64,000 nt of DNA from Zoogloea oleivorans (lineage in GTDB: Bacteria > Pseudomonadota > Gammaproteobacteria > Burkholderiales > Rhodocyclaceae): NCBI RefSeq assembly GCF_008107625.1, contig NZ_SDKK01000004.1, positions 121,276 to 185,275 of the forward strand, written 5' to 3'. Each line of letters starts with the position of its first letter. The stretch's first letter is position 1. Position numbers and translations under genes: made by a program. Below are positions 26,426 through 36,571 of the stretch, piece after piece. The notes under the pieces were generated by a model. It saw only the letters and a list, made by a program, of their open reading frames with translations, did no database searches and was not told where the DNA came from.

Positions 26426-27865
26426 ATGACCACCCTGTATGAGAACTTCATCGACGGCCGCTTCGTCCCGGCCGACCCGGCCACCGCCATTGAGGTGCAT
26501 AACCCGGCCAGCCACGTGCTGCTGGCCCGCACCGCCAGCGCCACGCCGGACGAAGTGAATGCCGCCGTCGATGCCGCCCGCCGGGCCCAGCCAGCCTGGG
26601 AGCGCACCCCCGCCATCCAGCGCGCCGGGCACCTGAGGGCCATCGCCACCAAGGTCCGCCAGAACAAGGAGCGCCTCGCCGAGATCATCACCCGCGAGCA
26701 GGGCAAGATCCTCGGCCTGGCTTTGGTCGAGGTGGACTTCACCGCCGACTACATCGACTACATGGCCGAATGGGCGCGCCGCATCGAAGGCGAAGTGCTC
26801 ACCAGCGACCGGGCCGGCGAGAGCATTTTCCTGATGCGCCGCCCGATCGGCGTCACGGTGGGCATCCTGCCGTGGAACTTCCCGTTCTTCCTGATCGCCC
26901 GCAAGATGGCCCCGGCCCTCATCACCGGCAACACCATCGTCGTCAAGCCGAGCGAGGAAACCCCCATCAACGCCTTCGAGTTCGCCCGTCTGGTGGCCGA
27001 AACCGAGCTGCCAGCCGGCGTTTTCAACCTGGTCGGCGGGCGCGGCGCCGACGTCGGCGCGGCCCTGTGCAGCCACCCGGACGTGGGCCTGATCAGCTTC
27101 ACCGGCAGCGTGCAGACCGGCTCGACCATCATGCAGGTGGCCGGCCGCAACCTGACCCGGGTGAACCTGGAGCTGGGCGGCAAGGCCCCGGCCATCGTGC
27201 TGGCCAGCGCCGACCTCGACCTGGCGGCCAAGGCGGTGGTGGACTCCCGCATCATCAACACCGGGCAGGTGTGCAACTGCGCTGAACGGGTGTACGTGGA
27301 ACGGGCGGTGGCCGACGAATTCACCGAGAAGCTGCGCGTCCGCATGGCCGCCACCCGCTACGGCGACCCGATGGTGGATGCCGACCTGAACATGGGCCCG
27401 ATGGTGAACCAGATCGGCCTCGACAAGGTCGCCGCCATGGTGAGCCGTGCCCGCGAACAGGGCGCCGAAGTGATCCTCGGCGGGCGCAAGGCCGACCGCC
27501 CGGCCGGCTTCCACTACGAGCCGACGCTGATCACCGGGTGCACCGCCGACATGGAAATCATGCGCAAGGAAATCTTCGGCCCGGTGCTGCCGGTGCAGGT
27601 GGTGGACAGCCTCGACGAAGCCGTCGCCCTGTCCAATGACTCGGAATACGGCCTCACCTCGTCGATCTTCACGCAGGACCTGAATGCCGCCATGCGCGCC
27701 TGCCGCGACCTGCGCTTTGGCGAAACCTACGTGAACCGCGAGCACTTCGAGGCCATGCAGGGCTTCCATGCCGGCAGCCGCAAGTCGGGCATCGGCGGCG
27801 CCGACGGCAAGCACGGCCTTTACGAATACACCGAGACCCACGTGGTGTACATGCAGCATGGTTGA
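26426..27865 (+). CDS. aldA: Aldehyde dehydrogenase, AldA (lactaldehyde/glycolaldehyde) type
   Basis: This is a cytoplasmic NAD-dependent aldehyde dehydrogenase (479 aa). The catalytic segment INTGQVCNCAERVYVE is nearly identical to the signature of E. coli AldA. The general base lies in LELGGKAP and the NAD-binding region is WNFPFFLIARKMAPAL...KPSEETP, with FTGSVQTG following. The ATG at 26426 has GGAGA upstream; the frame is open much further upstream over the DUF1097 gene but without homology. As the last gene of the operon it would oxidise the aldehyde product of the PQQ enzyme, or a small hydroxyaldehyde such as glycolaldehyde or lactaldehyde. Confidence 0.93.
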   Translation: MTTLYENFIDGRFVPADPATAIEVHNPASHVLLARTASATPDEVNAAVDAARRAQPAWERTPAIQRAGHLRAIATKVRQNKERLAEIITREQGKILGLALVEVDFTADYIDYMAEWARRIEGEVLTSDRAGESIFLMRRPIGVTVGILPWNFPFFLIARKMAPALITGNTIVVKPSEETPINAFEFARLVAETELPAGVFNLVGGRGADVGAALCSHPDVGLISFTGSVQTGSTIMQVAGRNLTRVNLELGGKAPAIVLASADLDLAAKAVVDSRIINTGQVCNCAERVYVERAVADEFTEKLRVRMAATRYGDPMVDADLNMGPMVNQIGLDKVAAMVSRAREQGAEVILGGRKADRPAGFHYEPTLITGCTADMEIMRKEIFGPVLPVQVVDSLDEAVALSNDSEYGLTSSIFTQDLNAAMRACRDLRFGETYVNREHFEAMQGFHAGSRKSGIGGADGKHGLYEYTETHVVYMQHG

Positions 27866-27875
27866 AGTGTCAGAG

Positions 27876-27886
27876 CAGGTGTAGTG
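27876..27886 (-). promoter_or_regulatory. Third copy of the UAS core, reverse orientation
   Basis: The minus strand reads CACTACACCTG, identical over 11 nt to the first upstream repeat (CACTACACCTG at 22343-22353). It lies 11 nt after the aldA stop. It may be a chance match or a remote site for the AcoR-type activator. Confidence 0.25.
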
Positions 27887-28018
27887 CGCAGCAGCAGTTG
27901 ATTGTTTCTCCTCCGTCGTATTGCGGCAGGCCGCCCCTCCTCGGCCACATCGCCGCGGGGATGGCGGGGCACACCTCCCTCGTGCCTCGTCATCCCCTTC
28001 TTTTTTGCCCGTCACCCC

Positions 28019-28525
28019 TCAGTCGGCCACCCGCTCGGCCAGCCGCAATGCCGCGATCCGCGCAATCTGCGCCAGCGCCTCGGCAAACTCGACCTCTGGC
28101 TCATGGGCAAGCCGGCGCGCCATGGCGGCAATGATGTCACCACGCCACAGCCCGGACATGGCGATCACGAAAGGAAAACCGAACTTCGCCTTGTAAGCCG
28201 TGTTGAAGTCGCGGATCAGGGCGAACTCCTCCGGCATGCACGCCAGCAGCCCCGCGCCAAGCTGCTCGCGGATGGAGGCGGCGCTGAGTGCGCCATGCAT
28301 CGCCCGCTTGCCGGCCAGCTCCGGGTGAGCACGGATCAGCGCCAGCTGGTCGGACCGGGGGGCGCTCCGAAGGGTGTCAACAAGGGAATCCAGAAGTGCC
28401 TCCCGGCTGGCAAAGGGACGCTGGGGCCAGGCCCGTCCGGCCACCCAGGGAGAGTGCTCGAAGATACCGTCGAGGGCCGCCACGAAGGCGGGCTGATCCA
28501 TCTGTGAAAGGGCACTGGCGCTCAT
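28019..28525 (-). CDS. uraD: OHCU decarboxylase (uric acid degradation)
   Basis: This enzyme decarboxylates 2-oxo-4-hydroxy-4-carboxy-5-ureidoimidazoline to S-allantoin, the last step of urate oxidation to allantoin (168 aa from the chosen ATG). The family signature AHPELAGKRAMHG contains the catalytic His, and the C-terminal helix bundle ends KFGFPFVIAMSG...ALRLAERV. The start at 28525 gives the usual N-terminus (Q-x-D-x-x-AFVAALDGIFEHSPWVA); upstream in-frame ATGs exist (28540, 28537). It stands alone here: no urate oxidase or HIU hydrolase gene is in the window, although xanthine dehydrogenase genes lie 10 kb away. Confidence 0.9.
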   Translation of the reverse strand: MSASALSQMDQPAFVAALDGIFEHSPWVAGRAWPQRPFASREALLDSLVDTLRSAPRSDQLALIRAHPELAGKRAMHGALSAASIREQLGAGLLACMPEEFALIRDFNTAYKAKFGFPFVIAMSGLWRGDIIAAMARRLAHEPEVEFAEALAQIARIAALRLAERVAD

Positions 28526-28832
28526 TGCGTGAATCATCATGGGACTCGGGGGCGTGCCGGCAACGAGACACTCTGCGCCGGACAGTCGACTGTGCAAGAA
28601 AATCAAAAACAGGCACGCAGTCTACCAAAAATTCAATCGCCATAATCCCGAACGATTTTGTTAATCAGTCTTGAATACCGACAGATCCTTCCTCTGGCCT
28701 ACGGCGTGCAGTTTCCGCTCCCCACAACAAGATCGTCGTGACCGGGCCGGACAAACACCCCGTATACGCCCACCTCACCGCCGCCCGACCGGAGACCGAA
28801 GATCGTGAAGGTATGGAAAAGATGCTGGCCGG

Positions 28833-31766
28833 CTACGGCGTCGGGAGCAGGTGGAGGGCCTCGTTCAGGCCTCCCAGCTCGGCCCGGCATTCGTCCGCCA
28901 GGTGCTTGATGACAGACTCGCCGGCGCCATTGCGCAAACCGTCCTCCATCGCGGCGGCCAGCGCGGCAACACGCTGGGCACCGAGCAATCCGGCGATCCC
29001 CTTCAGGCCGTGCGCGAGGGCCTGTGCAGCATCGCGCTCACCGGCCTGCAGGCGCGCGCACAGATGCGTGATTTCCTGCTCGCTGCTGCTGATGAAGCGG
29101 GCCAGCTGCGCACAATAAGCGACGATCTGCTCTGTCGAGGAGAGCCAGGAAGAGCCGGCCTTGAGTCCGGGAATCTGCAGCACGGCACGGCTCAACGCGT
29201 TGTCGCAGTCCGGCGCGGTATCGCTGACAACGCTAAAGTCGGGCAACCATTGGCCCAGGACCGTCGCGAGCATGGCCGGCGTCACCGGCTTGCCGAGGTG
29301 GCTGTTCATGCCGGCGGCCAGGCAACGCTGGCGATCCTCGATAAATGCATTGGCCGTCAGCGCGATGATGGGCACCTCGCAGCCCCCCGGCAATGCGCGG
29401 ATGGCGCGGGTAGCGTCAAGACCGTCCATCCGGGGCATCTGCATGTCCATCAGGATCAGGTCATACGAACGCGCCTGCACGCACTCGATGGCCTCGATGC
29501 CGTCGGAAGCCACATCCCCCGAACAACCGAGAATTTCCAGCATCTCGAGCAGCATTTCCTGGCTCTGCGGATGGTCCTCGACGAGCAAGACGCGCGACCC
29601 CTGGAAACTGTCCGTCAAGGCCATGGCCGGCGCCACGACCGTGCTCGGCACGGTTGCGGTGGCACGGGGCAGGACCACTTTGAAACTGCACGTACAGCCC
29701 ACACCCGGCTGACTGTCGACCTTGATTTCGCCCCCCATGCAGGACACCAGATGCTGGCTGATGGTCAGGCCCAGTCCGGTCCCGCCATACTTGCGGGTCG
29801 TCGATGCATCAAGCTGGGTAAAAGGTTCGAACATGTGCGCCTGATCGACCAGGGCAACCCCGCAGCCGGTATCCGTGACACTGAAGCGCAAAGTGCAGCT
29901 CATGGCATCCTCGGCCACACAAACGATACCCAGGCGCACCCCGCCCTGGTCGGTGAATTTGATGGCATTGCTGCACAGGTTGATCAGAACCTGGGTCAGC
30001 CGCAAGGGATCACCCTGCAGGGACAGGTCGTGCAAGGCAGGTGCGATTTCGGCAATCAGGGTCAATCGCTTTTCTCGCGCCCGATCCCTGAACAGGTGCA
30101 TGATCCGATCGACCACCGTACCGAGACGAAAGTCGGCGCTGTCGATGACGAATCGCCGGGCTTCGATCTTGGACAGATCCAGGAAATCGTTGATCAGGGA
30201 CAGCAGATGCTCGGAGCTGTCGCACAGCCGGTCCAGCTTGCGCCGCGGGCCGGGCAGGGTGACATCCCGACGCAGCAGCTGGCCAAGACCGATGATGACG
30301 TGCAGCGGTGTGCGGATTTCGTGACTCATGTTGGCGACGAACGCACTCCTGGCCTTCACGGCCGCGTCGGTAACCTCCTTGGCCTCCCTCATCGCCTGCT
30401 CCGCCAGCTTGCGCTCGGTGATGTCACGGGCCGACACGTACAGTTCGGTCCCTCCGTCCCGCTCGATACGGGCAGCAGTAAGCTCCACCTCGACGACTTC
30501 GCCATCGCAACGCTGCAGCGCACTCTCGAAGACCGGGCGGGGCGCACCGGCGGCCAGCCGGGAGAGCATCAACTCGATGTCAGCAGCCGCATAGCGCGCC
30601 TCCCAGCGCGACAAAGGCATGTTCAGCAGCTCGCTGCGCGTGTAGCCCAGCATTTTGCACAGCGCATCGCTGACCTCCAGCACCCGGCCTTGCATGTCGA
30701 GGACATACACCCCGTCGCTGGCGCTTTGAAGCAGCATGCGGCGTCTCTCACTCTCCCTCACCAGCGCCGCGCCGGCAACACTCTGACGCATCCAGTAACG
30801 ACAGACCAGCCATGCGGAAACCAGTGTCAGCACGATCGCCAGCCCGGCGAGTACGCTCAGCCGCTGCACCTCTGCGCGCCAGCCGCTCAAATAGTCGTCG
30901 GTAGCCAGCCCCACCGTAATGTAGAAAGGGTAGCCAGAGAGCTTGCGATAAGCGTTGATCCGTTCGATACCGTCCAGCAGACTGGTCGCCACATAAGTGC
31001 CTGCGAGCGGCTGGGCATCCATGGCGGTACGCACCTCGGCGGAGGCGGTATTACTGCCGCTCACGCCCTGTCGCGTCTGCAGGGAGGGATGACTGACCAC
31101 CATGTTGAGCCCTTCGGTGCGCATGCTGATGGCGCCGAAACTGCCCAGTTGCATGCCTGCAAACAGGCGCTCGAAACGCTCAAGCGGAATACTGGCGTGG
31201 GCGATGCCGGCCAGGGTACCGTCCGGGTGGTTCAAGCGCCGGGCCAGAACGATCACCCACTTGCTGCTGCTACGACCAAACAGCGGCCCGGACACCACCA
31301 GATCCGCGGCAGGATCGTCACGCAAGCGGATGAAGTAATCCCGGTCGGCAATATTCAGCGTTGCGTTGGCCGGCGCACCGCGCCCGAGCCAGACAGTCCC
31401 GGCCGTGTCGGCAATCCGCAGGGAGTTCAGCTCCGGAGCGATGGCCTTGTGTTCCTCCGCCAGCCTTTCCAGTGCCTGTGCATGGAAGCCGCGCCCCCTG
31501 ATCTGCCGCTCGGCATCGAGAACCACGGACTGGAGCGACACGTCAGCCTTGTCGATGATCGCGATGAGGTACTGCTCCAGCAGCATCGACAGGTTCTGCG
31601 TGGTGATGCGCGCCTGCTCACGGCTGCGGATCAGGCTCTGGTGCGCAGCCAGCGCAGTCAGCCCGACGATCACCGCAAGCATCACACAGGCAGCACCGGC
31701 AACCCATCCAAGAAAGGCTTTTTCGGCCAGTCTGGCGGGCGGGGGATTATCGTCTTGGCGAATCAA
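28833..31766 (-). CDS. Hybrid sensor kinase with receiver and HPt domains
   Basis: This is a 977-aa membrane phosphorelay protein. TM1 lies at about 17-43, a dCache-like periplasmic domain at about 50-295 ([33 protein letters not shown]) and TM2 at about 300-325. PAS at about 340-455 is followed by HisKA with SHEIRTPLH and HATPase motifs ([30 protein letters not shown]). A receiver follows with its Asp in [14 protein letters not shown], and a C-terminal HPt domain carries the phospho-His in [11 protein letters not shown]. It holds all modules of an intramolecular relay except an output domain, so a separate response regulator is expected. The start codon is TTG at 31766 with no strong ribosome site, so the N-terminus is approximate. 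Confidence 0.92.
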   Translation of the reverse strand: MIRQDDNPPPARLAEKAFLGWVAGAACVMLAVIVGLTALAAHQSLIRSREQARITTQNLSMLLEQYLIAIIDKADVSLQSVVLDAERQIRGRGFHAQALERLAEEHKAIAPELNSLRIADTAGTVWLGRGAPANATLNIADRDYFIRLRDDPAADLVVSGPLFGRSSSKWVIVLARRLNHPDGTLAGIAHASIPLERFERLFAGMQLGSFGAISMRTEGLNMVVSHPSLQTRQGVSGSNTASAEVRTAMDAQPLAGTYVATSLLDGIERINAYRKLSGYPFYITVGLATDDYLSGWRAEVQRLSVLAGLAIVLTLVSAWLVCRYWMRQSVAGAALVRESERRRMLLQSASDGVYVLDMQGRVLEVSDALCKMLGYTRSELLNMPLSRWEARYAAADIELMLSRLAAGAPRPVFESALQRCDGEVVEVELTAARIERDGGTELYVSARDITERKLAEQAMREAKEVTDAAVKARSAFVANMSHEIRTPLHVIIGLGQLLRRDVTLPGPRRKLDRLCDSSEHLLSLINDFLDLSKIEARRFVIDSADFRLGTVVDRIMHLFRDRAREKRLTLIAEIAPALHDLSLQGDPLRLTQVLINLCSNAIKFTDQGGVRLGIVCVAEDAMSCTLRFSVTDTGCGVALVDQAHMFEPFTQLDASTTRKYGGTGLGLTISQHLVSCMGGEIKVDSQPGVGCTCSFKVVLPRATATVPSTVVAPAMALTDSFQGSRVLLVEDHPQSQEMLLEMLEILGCSGDVASDGIEAIECVQARSYDLILMDMQMPRMDGLDATRAIRALPGGCEVPIIALTANAFIEDRQRCLAAGMNSHLGKPVTPAMLATVLGQWLPDFSVVSDTAPDCDNALSRAVLQIPGLKAGSSWLSSTEQIVAYCAQLARFISSSEQEITHLCARLQAGERDAAQALAHGLKGIAGLLGAQRVAALAAAMEDGLRNGAGESVIKHLADECRAELGGLNEALHLLPTP

Positions 31767-31941
31767 CGCATTTCACGAGAATGAATTGACACAATGTTGA
31801 ACACAGCAAAGCAAGAGCATCCTGCAATACGGCTGCATGTCCCACTTTAATGCGTGAATGCCATTTGTGCGACAAGGAGGCGGCAACAAAAAAGGGCAGC
31901 TCGCAGGCCACCCCTGTTTTTCCGCATTCATCAGCAGCGGT

Positions 31942-32982
31942 TTACCCGCAGCCCGGCGACACTCCTGCGGCCGCAAAATACTTGTCCAGCCGGGCAATCC
32001 AGCCGGCCTTTTCCGTGGCCTTCGCAAAGCTCGCCTCGAAACTGTTGCGGGCCAGCCGGTACCAGGTGGCGGCATCGAAGTGAAAGGCTTCCTGCACGGC
32101 ACGGATGTTGTCGTTGAGGTAACCGCCAAAATAGGCCGGGTCGTCGCTGTTGAGGGTTACCCGGGCACCTGCCGCCAGCAGGCGCGGCAAAGTGTGCTCG
32201 CTCATCCTGGCGAATACACACAGGCGAGTATTGGATAGGGGGCAGACCGTCAGCGGAATGCCCTCGCGCACCAGGCGCGCCAGCACGGCCTCGTCTTCCA
32301 CCGCCCGCACGCCATGGTCGATACGCTGGGCACCGAGCAGGTCGAGCGCTTCGGTGATGTAGGCCGGCGGACCTTCCTCGCCGGCGTGAGCAACCACCGG
32401 CTTGCCGAGTTCGCGGCAGCGGGCAAACAGGCGGACAAACTTCGACGGCGGATGGCCTTTTTCGGATGAATCCAGCCCGAAGCCGTGGATCCGTTCGAGC
32501 CACGGTTCGACTTCGGCCAGCGTCGCCAGACATTCTTCTTCCGGTAGATGACGCAGGAAGCACAGGATCAGCCGACCGGAGATGCCGTAGCGCGCCAGGC
32601 CTTCGGCGAGTCCGTCCTCGAGCCCTTCGAGCACGGTCGTAAAGGGAATGCCGCGGGCGGTGTGGGTCTGCGGATCGAAGAAGACCTCCACGTGAATCAC
32701 CTTGTCCGCCGCCGCCCTTTTCAGGTAGGCGAGCATCAGGTCGTAAAAATCTTCCCGGGTCCTCAGCACGTCGGCGCAGGCGTAGTACAGGTCGAGAAAG
32801 CTCTGCAGGCTGTCGAAGGCGTAGGCGGCCTTGAGGGCAGCTTCGTCGGCGTAGGGCAGCGTGATGCCGTTGCGACGGGCCAGGGCGAAGGCCAGCTCCG
32901 GCTCAAGGGTGCCTTCGATATGCACATGAAGTTCGGCCTTGGGCATGCCAAGGGCGAGAGTCAGCGGGTCGGGTGCGGTCAT
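31942..32982 (-). CDS. Adenine/adenosine deaminase family protein
   Basis: This is a metal-dependent amidohydrolase (346 aa) that deaminates adenine or adenosine for purine salvage or breakdown. Metal and catalytic motifs are all present: KAELHVHIEGTLEP, VVAHAGEEGPP, RIDHGVRA and LNSDDPAYFGG. The HIEGTLEPEL form of the first motif is typical of the bacterial branch shown in Pseudomonas to act on adenine, whereas adenosine deaminases usually have HVHLDGS. GGAGA lies before the ATG. It fits functionally with guanine deaminase and xanthine dehydrogenase further along (38-44 kb). Confidence 0.9.
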   Translation of the reverse strand: MTAPDPLTLALGMPKAELHVHIEGTLEPELAFALARRNGITLPYADEAALKAAYAFDSLQSFLDLYYACADVLRTREDFYDLMLAYLKRAAADKVIHVEVFFDPQTHTARGIPFTTVLEGLEDGLAEGLARYGISGRLILCFLRHLPEEECLATLAEVEPWLERIHGFGLDSSEKGHPPSKFVRLFARCRELGKPVVAHAGEEGPPAYITEALDLLGAQRIDHGVRAVEDEAVLARLVREGIPLTVCPLSNTRLCVFARMSEHTLPRLLAAGARVTLNSDDPAYFGGYLNDNIRAVQEAFHFDAATWYRLARNSFEASFAKATEKAGWIARLDKYFAAAGVSPGCG

Positions 32983-33076
32983 GGGTTTCTCCGGGTGGCG
33001 TCTTGCTTAATTGTAGGTCGCCACGCCCAAGCTTTGGAGAAACGATCGAAAATGCAAAACATATACCTTAAAAGCA

Positions 33077-33082
33077 TATAAT
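33077..33082 (+). promoter_or_regulatory. Candidate -10 before the first PEP-CTERM gene
   Basis: A perfect TATAAT in an AT-rich stretch lies 80 nt before the preferred start. No convincing -35 is seen at 16-18 nt spacing. Confidence 0.35.
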
Positions 33083-33161
33083 TCACACACCCTCAATGAA
33101 TAAAGTCACAAAAACATCAGCGCATTGCAGGGTAAAAGCCTTCACCACTCCGGTCCTAGAC

Positions 33162-33731
33162 ATGATCAAAAATCGTACCCTCAACCGCCTTGCTGCGGTT
33201 GCCAGCCTCGGTCTGGCTGCTTTTTGTGCTTCCGCCCAGGCAAGCACCTATAACCTCTACCAGGACGGCTTCGCCGGTGGTGGCTCGGTCTCCGGTTACT
33301 TCACCGGCAGCGATCTGGACGGCGACGGCATGGTCATCGGCGTTGCCGGCATGGCCGATGAAATCACCGACTTCCATCTCGCCTATTCCGGCGGCACCCT
33401 GGTCGGGGCCTTCACCGTCGATTACGCCGACTTTCTCCAGTCACTGATGTCTGGCGGGGGCATGATCTACCAGCTCGGCTCGCACACCATCGGCACCGAC
33501 CCTGGCAGCCTGACCGACGGCGCAATCCTGGTCATCGACTTCGACGCCAGCCTGACCGGGCAGCACGCAATTCTGGTCGGCCCCTTCATGACCGGCAGTG
33601 CAGGCTATGTCGGCAATCCGAATGGCGTTGGCGACGTCACGCTAGCGCCGATGACCGTTCCCGAACCCGGCACCCTGGCCCTCGCCACGCTCGCCTCCCT
33701 GGGCCTGCTCGGCATCCGCCGCAAGCACTGA
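33162..33731 (+). CDS. PEP-CTERM-sorted exported protein
   Basis: This 189-aa protein is predicted to be exported and then processed by exosortase. The signal peptide (NRLAAVASLGLAAFCASAQA) supports the ATG at 33162 rather than an in-frame ATG at 33096. The C-terminus is a textbook PEP-CTERM tail: VPEPGTLALATLASLGLLGI followed by RRKH. The middle part is Gly/Asp-rich, without cysteines and probably beta-structured (SGYFTGSDLDGDGMVIG). PEP-CTERM proteins occur in exopolysaccharide- and floc-forming Gram-negatives; no exosortase gene lies in this window. The specific role is unknown. Confidence 0.85.
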   Translation: MIKNRTLNRLAAVASLGLAAFCASAQASTYNLYQDGFAGGGSVSGYFTGSDLDGDGMVIGVAGMADEITDFHLAYSGGTLVGAFTVDYADFLQSLMSGGGMIYQLGSHTIGTDPGSLTDGAILVIDFDASLTGQHAILVGPFMTGSAGYVGNPNGVGDVTLAPMTVPEPGTLALATLASLGLLGIRRKH

Positions 33732-33768
33732 AACAGCGCCCCGACCGGCCACGCAAGTGGCTGGCCGC

Positions 33769-35181
33769 TCAGGGCAGCCAGAATTTCGCGGCTTCCTCGA
33801 CCTGCACATCGGGGCTCCCCACATCGGCCAGCGTAAAACGCATGGCTCGCGCGCCATGCAGATTCTCGGCCTGTTCGGCGCCCACCCGCACGGTGATCGT
33901 CGCCGATGCGGCGGCAGCGCCGGGCACAGTCACCGTCTCCGGGCGGGCCAGATGAATGCCCTCGATGCCCGCCACGCTCACCGCGTAGGTTCGGGTCACT
34001 TCACTGGTGTTGATGAGTTGCAGGTGGAAGACGTTCTCGATGCTGCCATCGTCGGCCTCGCGGGACATCACCCCGCGGTCGCGCACGATGTCCACGCGCA
34101 ACGGCGGCCGGTGGGTGAGCGACCAGGCGGTAGCGGCACTCAGAATCAGGAACACCGCCGAATAGACCAGCGTACGCGGACGGAAGGCCCGCTTGACGAT
34201 CTCGCTGCGCCCCAGCCCGCCCTTCAGCGCATTCTCGGTGGAATAGCGGATCAGCCCGCGCGGGTAGTCCATCTTGTCCATCACCTGGTCGCAGGCATCG
34301 ATGCACGCCGCACAGCCGATGCACTCCACCTGCAGCCCGTCGCGAATGTCGATACCGGTCGGACAGACCTGCACGCAGATCCCGCAATCGACGCAGTCGC
34401 CCAGCCCCTGCTGACGCGGGTCAGCCTTCTTCGAGCGCCCTCCCCGCGGATCGCCACGCGCTTCATCGTAGGTAATGATCAGCGTGTCCGAGTCGAACAT
34501 CACGAACTGGAAACGAGCATACGGGCAGATGTACTTGCACATCTGCTCGCGCAGGAAACCCGCATTGCCGTAGGTCGCCGCCCCGTAAAACAGGATCCAG
34601 AAAATCTCGGCACCCGTCATCGACAGCGTCAGCGCCTCGTTGCCCAGATCGCGGATCGGCGTGAAATAGCCGACGAAGGTGATCCCGGTCCACAAGGACA
34701 GGACGATCCACAGCGTGTGCTTGAGGCTCTTCTTGCCGAGCTTGGAGGACGTCATCGGCGCCGCGTCCAGCTTCATGCGCGCCGGACGATCGCCCTCGAT
34801 CAACTGCTCGATCCATAGAAAGATTTCCGTATAGACGGTTTGCGGGCAGGTGTAGCCACACCACAAGCGCCCGGCCACCGCCGTAAAAAGAAACAACGCC
34901 AGCGCCGACAACACCAGCAGGATGGCCAGATAAATGGTGTCCTGCGGCCACAGCACCAGATCGAACAGATAAAAGCGCCGCGCCTCCAGATCGAACAGCA
35001 CCGCCTGGCGCCCGTTCCACGGCAGCCAGCACAGGCCGTAGAAAATGAGCTGGGTCAGCCACACGAAGCCCCACCGCCAGCGTTGGAAGAAACCCTCGAT
35101 GGTGCGTGGATAAACCTTCGGTTCAGCCTTGAACAACGGCTGGATCGGGATGATGCGCTGCGGCTTGGGCTGTTCGGGCAT
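33769..35181 (-). CDS. ccoG: Cytochrome c oxidase accessory protein CcoG (FixG/RdxA)
   Basis: This is a polytopic iron-sulfur membrane protein linked to copper delivery for cbb3-type cytochrome oxidase assembly (470 aa). The N-terminal half has four TM segments and the sequence [19 protein letters not shown]. The two 4Fe-4S motifs are [12 protein letters not shown] and [12 protein letters not shown], and a C-terminal TM ([16 protein letters not shown]) leads to an Ig-like periplasmic domain. The ATG at 35181 (PEQPKPQRI) is preferred over an upstream start because the family begins in this way. A perfect FNR/Anr box lies about 100 nt upstream, in keeping with oxygen-responsive control. The ccoNOP genes themselves are not in the window. 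Confidence 0.95.
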   Translation of the reverse strand: MPEQPKPQRIIPIQPLFKAEPKVYPRTIEGFFQRWRWGFVWLTQLIFYGLCWLPWNGRQAVLFDLEARRFYLFDLVLWPQDTIYLAILLVLSALALFLFTAVAGRLWCGYTCPQTVYTEIFLWIEQLIEGDRPARMKLDAAPMTSSKLGKKSLKHTLWIVLSLWTGITFVGYFTPIRDLGNEALTLSMTGAEIFWILFYGAATYGNAGFLREQMCKYICPYARFQFVMFDSDTLIITYDEARGDPRGGRSKKADPRQQGLGDCVDCGICVQVCPTGIDIRDGLQVECIGCAACIDACDQVMDKMDYPRGLIRYSTENALKGGLGRSEIVKRAFRPRTLVYSAVFLILSAATAWSLTHRPPLRVDIVRDRGVMSREADDGSIENVFHLQLINTSEVTRTYAVSVAGIEGIHLARPETVTVPGAAAASATITVRVGAEQAENLHGARAMRFTLADVGSPDVQVEEAAKFWLP

Positions 35182-35275
35182 GGGCGAATGAGTGCCTATA
35201 AGATATACATAATATACATCTTCTATGTTAGCAATGCGCTGCCGGATGCGCAATGTCGTCAACCTCCGGCCTGCC

Positions 35276-35289
35276 TTGATCGCCATCAA
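35276..35289. promoter_or_regulatory. FNR/Anr box between ccoG and the CZB chemoreceptor gene
   Basis: TTGAT-CGCC-ATCAA is a perfect match to the FNR/Anr consensus TTGAT-N4-ATCAA. It is centred about 101 nt from the ccoG ATG and 79 nt from the start of the divergent CZB-domain gene, so it could serve either. An AT-rich imperfect palindrome (agatatacataatatacatc, 35200-35220) lies between the box and ccoG. Confidence 0.75.
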
Positions 35290-35361
35290 GGCTGCCAACT
35301 CAATACCCGATCAAATTACTCAACATTAAACACGCGCATTCAGACGGATGCCGGAGGAAAC

Positions 35362-36468
35362 ATGTTTGGTTCAAAGACAAGACGGGAACTGGCAGAAGCC
35401 CTGGCCGAAAACACGGCAGCCGGAGCCCGGACGCAGTCGCTTCACGACGAGCTGGCCGCAACACAAGCCCGCCTGGCCAGGGCCGAGGCCGAGAACCTGC
35501 GTCTCACGACGCGCCAGGCCCTGCTGGACGGCGTACTGGGCAACATCCCGCGCTTTGGCGAATCGCTGTCGGGCATTCGACAATCGTTCTCGGGGCTGTC
35601 GGACCAGTTGAATGAAGACAAGGCATCGGCCCTCACCGCCGCCACCGAATCCGATGCCAACCGGGCCGCCTTCCAGAAGATTGCCGACGACCTCCTCTCC
35701 ATGTTCGAGCGGATCAGCGCCGCCGGCAGCAGCATCGAAGGTTTGTCGCAGCGGGCGGCGGAAATTGGCGGCATCGTCCAGCTCATCCGCGAAATCGCCG
35801 AACAGACCAACCTCCTGGCCCTCAACGCCGCCATCGAGGCGGCCCGCGCCGGCGATGCCGGCCGGGGCTTTGCGGTGGTAGCCGACGAAGTACGCAAACT
35901 GGCCGAACGCACCGCCAAGGCGACGACCGAGATCGGCGGCCTTGTGACCGGCATCCAGGCGGAAACCGGCCAGGCCAAGAAGATCATGGAGGTCGGGGCC
36001 GGCGCGGCGGCCAGCCACGGCGCCGAAAGCCAGGCCGCCATGCACAGCATGCAGCGTCTACTGGGGCTTTCGCAGCACATGCAGAACACCATTGCCTCAT
36101 CCTCGCAACTGGCCAATGCCGAACTGGCCAACATCGAGGAGCTGACCCTCAAGCTCGAGGTCTACAAGGTGCTGCTCGGACTTTCCGGACTGCAGGCACG
36201 CGACCTGCCGGACGAAACCCAATGCCGCCTCGGCCGCTGGTATTACGAAGGCGAAGGGCGCGCCGCATTCTCGCGCCTGCCTGGTTACCGGGAAATGGAA
36301 GCCCCCCACAAGGCGGTGCACGACTACGCCCGCCAAGCCGTGGAGCGCTACCGCAGCGGCGACTTCTCCGGTGCCCTGGAAGCCCTGACCTGCATGGAAG
36401 AGGCCAACCTGACAGTGATGTCCGGCATGGAGCGGATCCTCGCCCACGGCCCTGGACGGGGAACCTGA
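35362..36468 (+). CDS. Soluble methyl-accepting chemotaxis-type protein with C-terminal CZB domain
   Basis: This is a 368-aa cytoplasmic receptor-like protein: no TM, an N-terminal coiled coil (about 1-60), an MCP signalling domain and a C-terminal chemoreceptor zinc-binding (CZB) domain. The MCP hairpin tip reads [23 protein letters not shown], followed by [18 protein letters not shown]. The CZB part keeps Cys in [15 protein letters not shown] and the His pair in [10 protein letters not shown], but the usual first His is not visible ([11 protein letters not shown]). The ATG at 35362 has GGAGG 5 nt upstream. The signal may be zinc or oxidant (HOCl), as shown for some CZB proteins; this is not established here. 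It is followed by a PP2C phosphatase 103 nt away. Confidence 0.88.
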   Translation: MFGSKTRRELAEALAENTAAGARTQSLHDELAATQARLARAEAENLRLTTRQALLDGVLGNIPRFGESLSGIRQSFSGLSDQLNEDKASALTAATESDANRAAFQKIADDLLSMFERISAAGSSIEGLSQRAAEIGGIVQLIREIAEQTNLLALNAAIEAARAGDAGRGFAVVADEVRKLAERTAKATTEIGGLVTGIQAETGQAKKIMEVGAGAAASHGAESQAAMHSMQRLLGLSQHMQNTIASSSQLANAELANIEELTLKLEVYKVLLGLSGLQARDLPDETQCRLGRWYYEGEGRAAFSRLPGYREMEAPHKAVHDYARQAVERYRSGDFSGALEALTCMEEANLTVMSGMERILAHGPGRGT

Positions 36469-36571
36469 CGGCATACGGCACGAACAGCGCAAGATCGGGA
36501 CGCCGGCGCCGTTAATGAAGACCGAAGCCGCCGCGGGGTGGCTGTCGCAGCCCTTGCCGGAGAGAGAGTCC

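Noticed and set aside
27920-28018. Terminator after aldA
   Set aside because: A 5-bp stem (ggcac/gtgcc) exists, but the T-run is 14 nt away, so it is too weak to call.
28851-31784. 977-codon plus-strand frame opposite the second hybrid kinase
   Set aside because: The minus strand has all kinase, receiver and HPt motifs; the plus-strand product shows no family signature and is a shadow of the same length.
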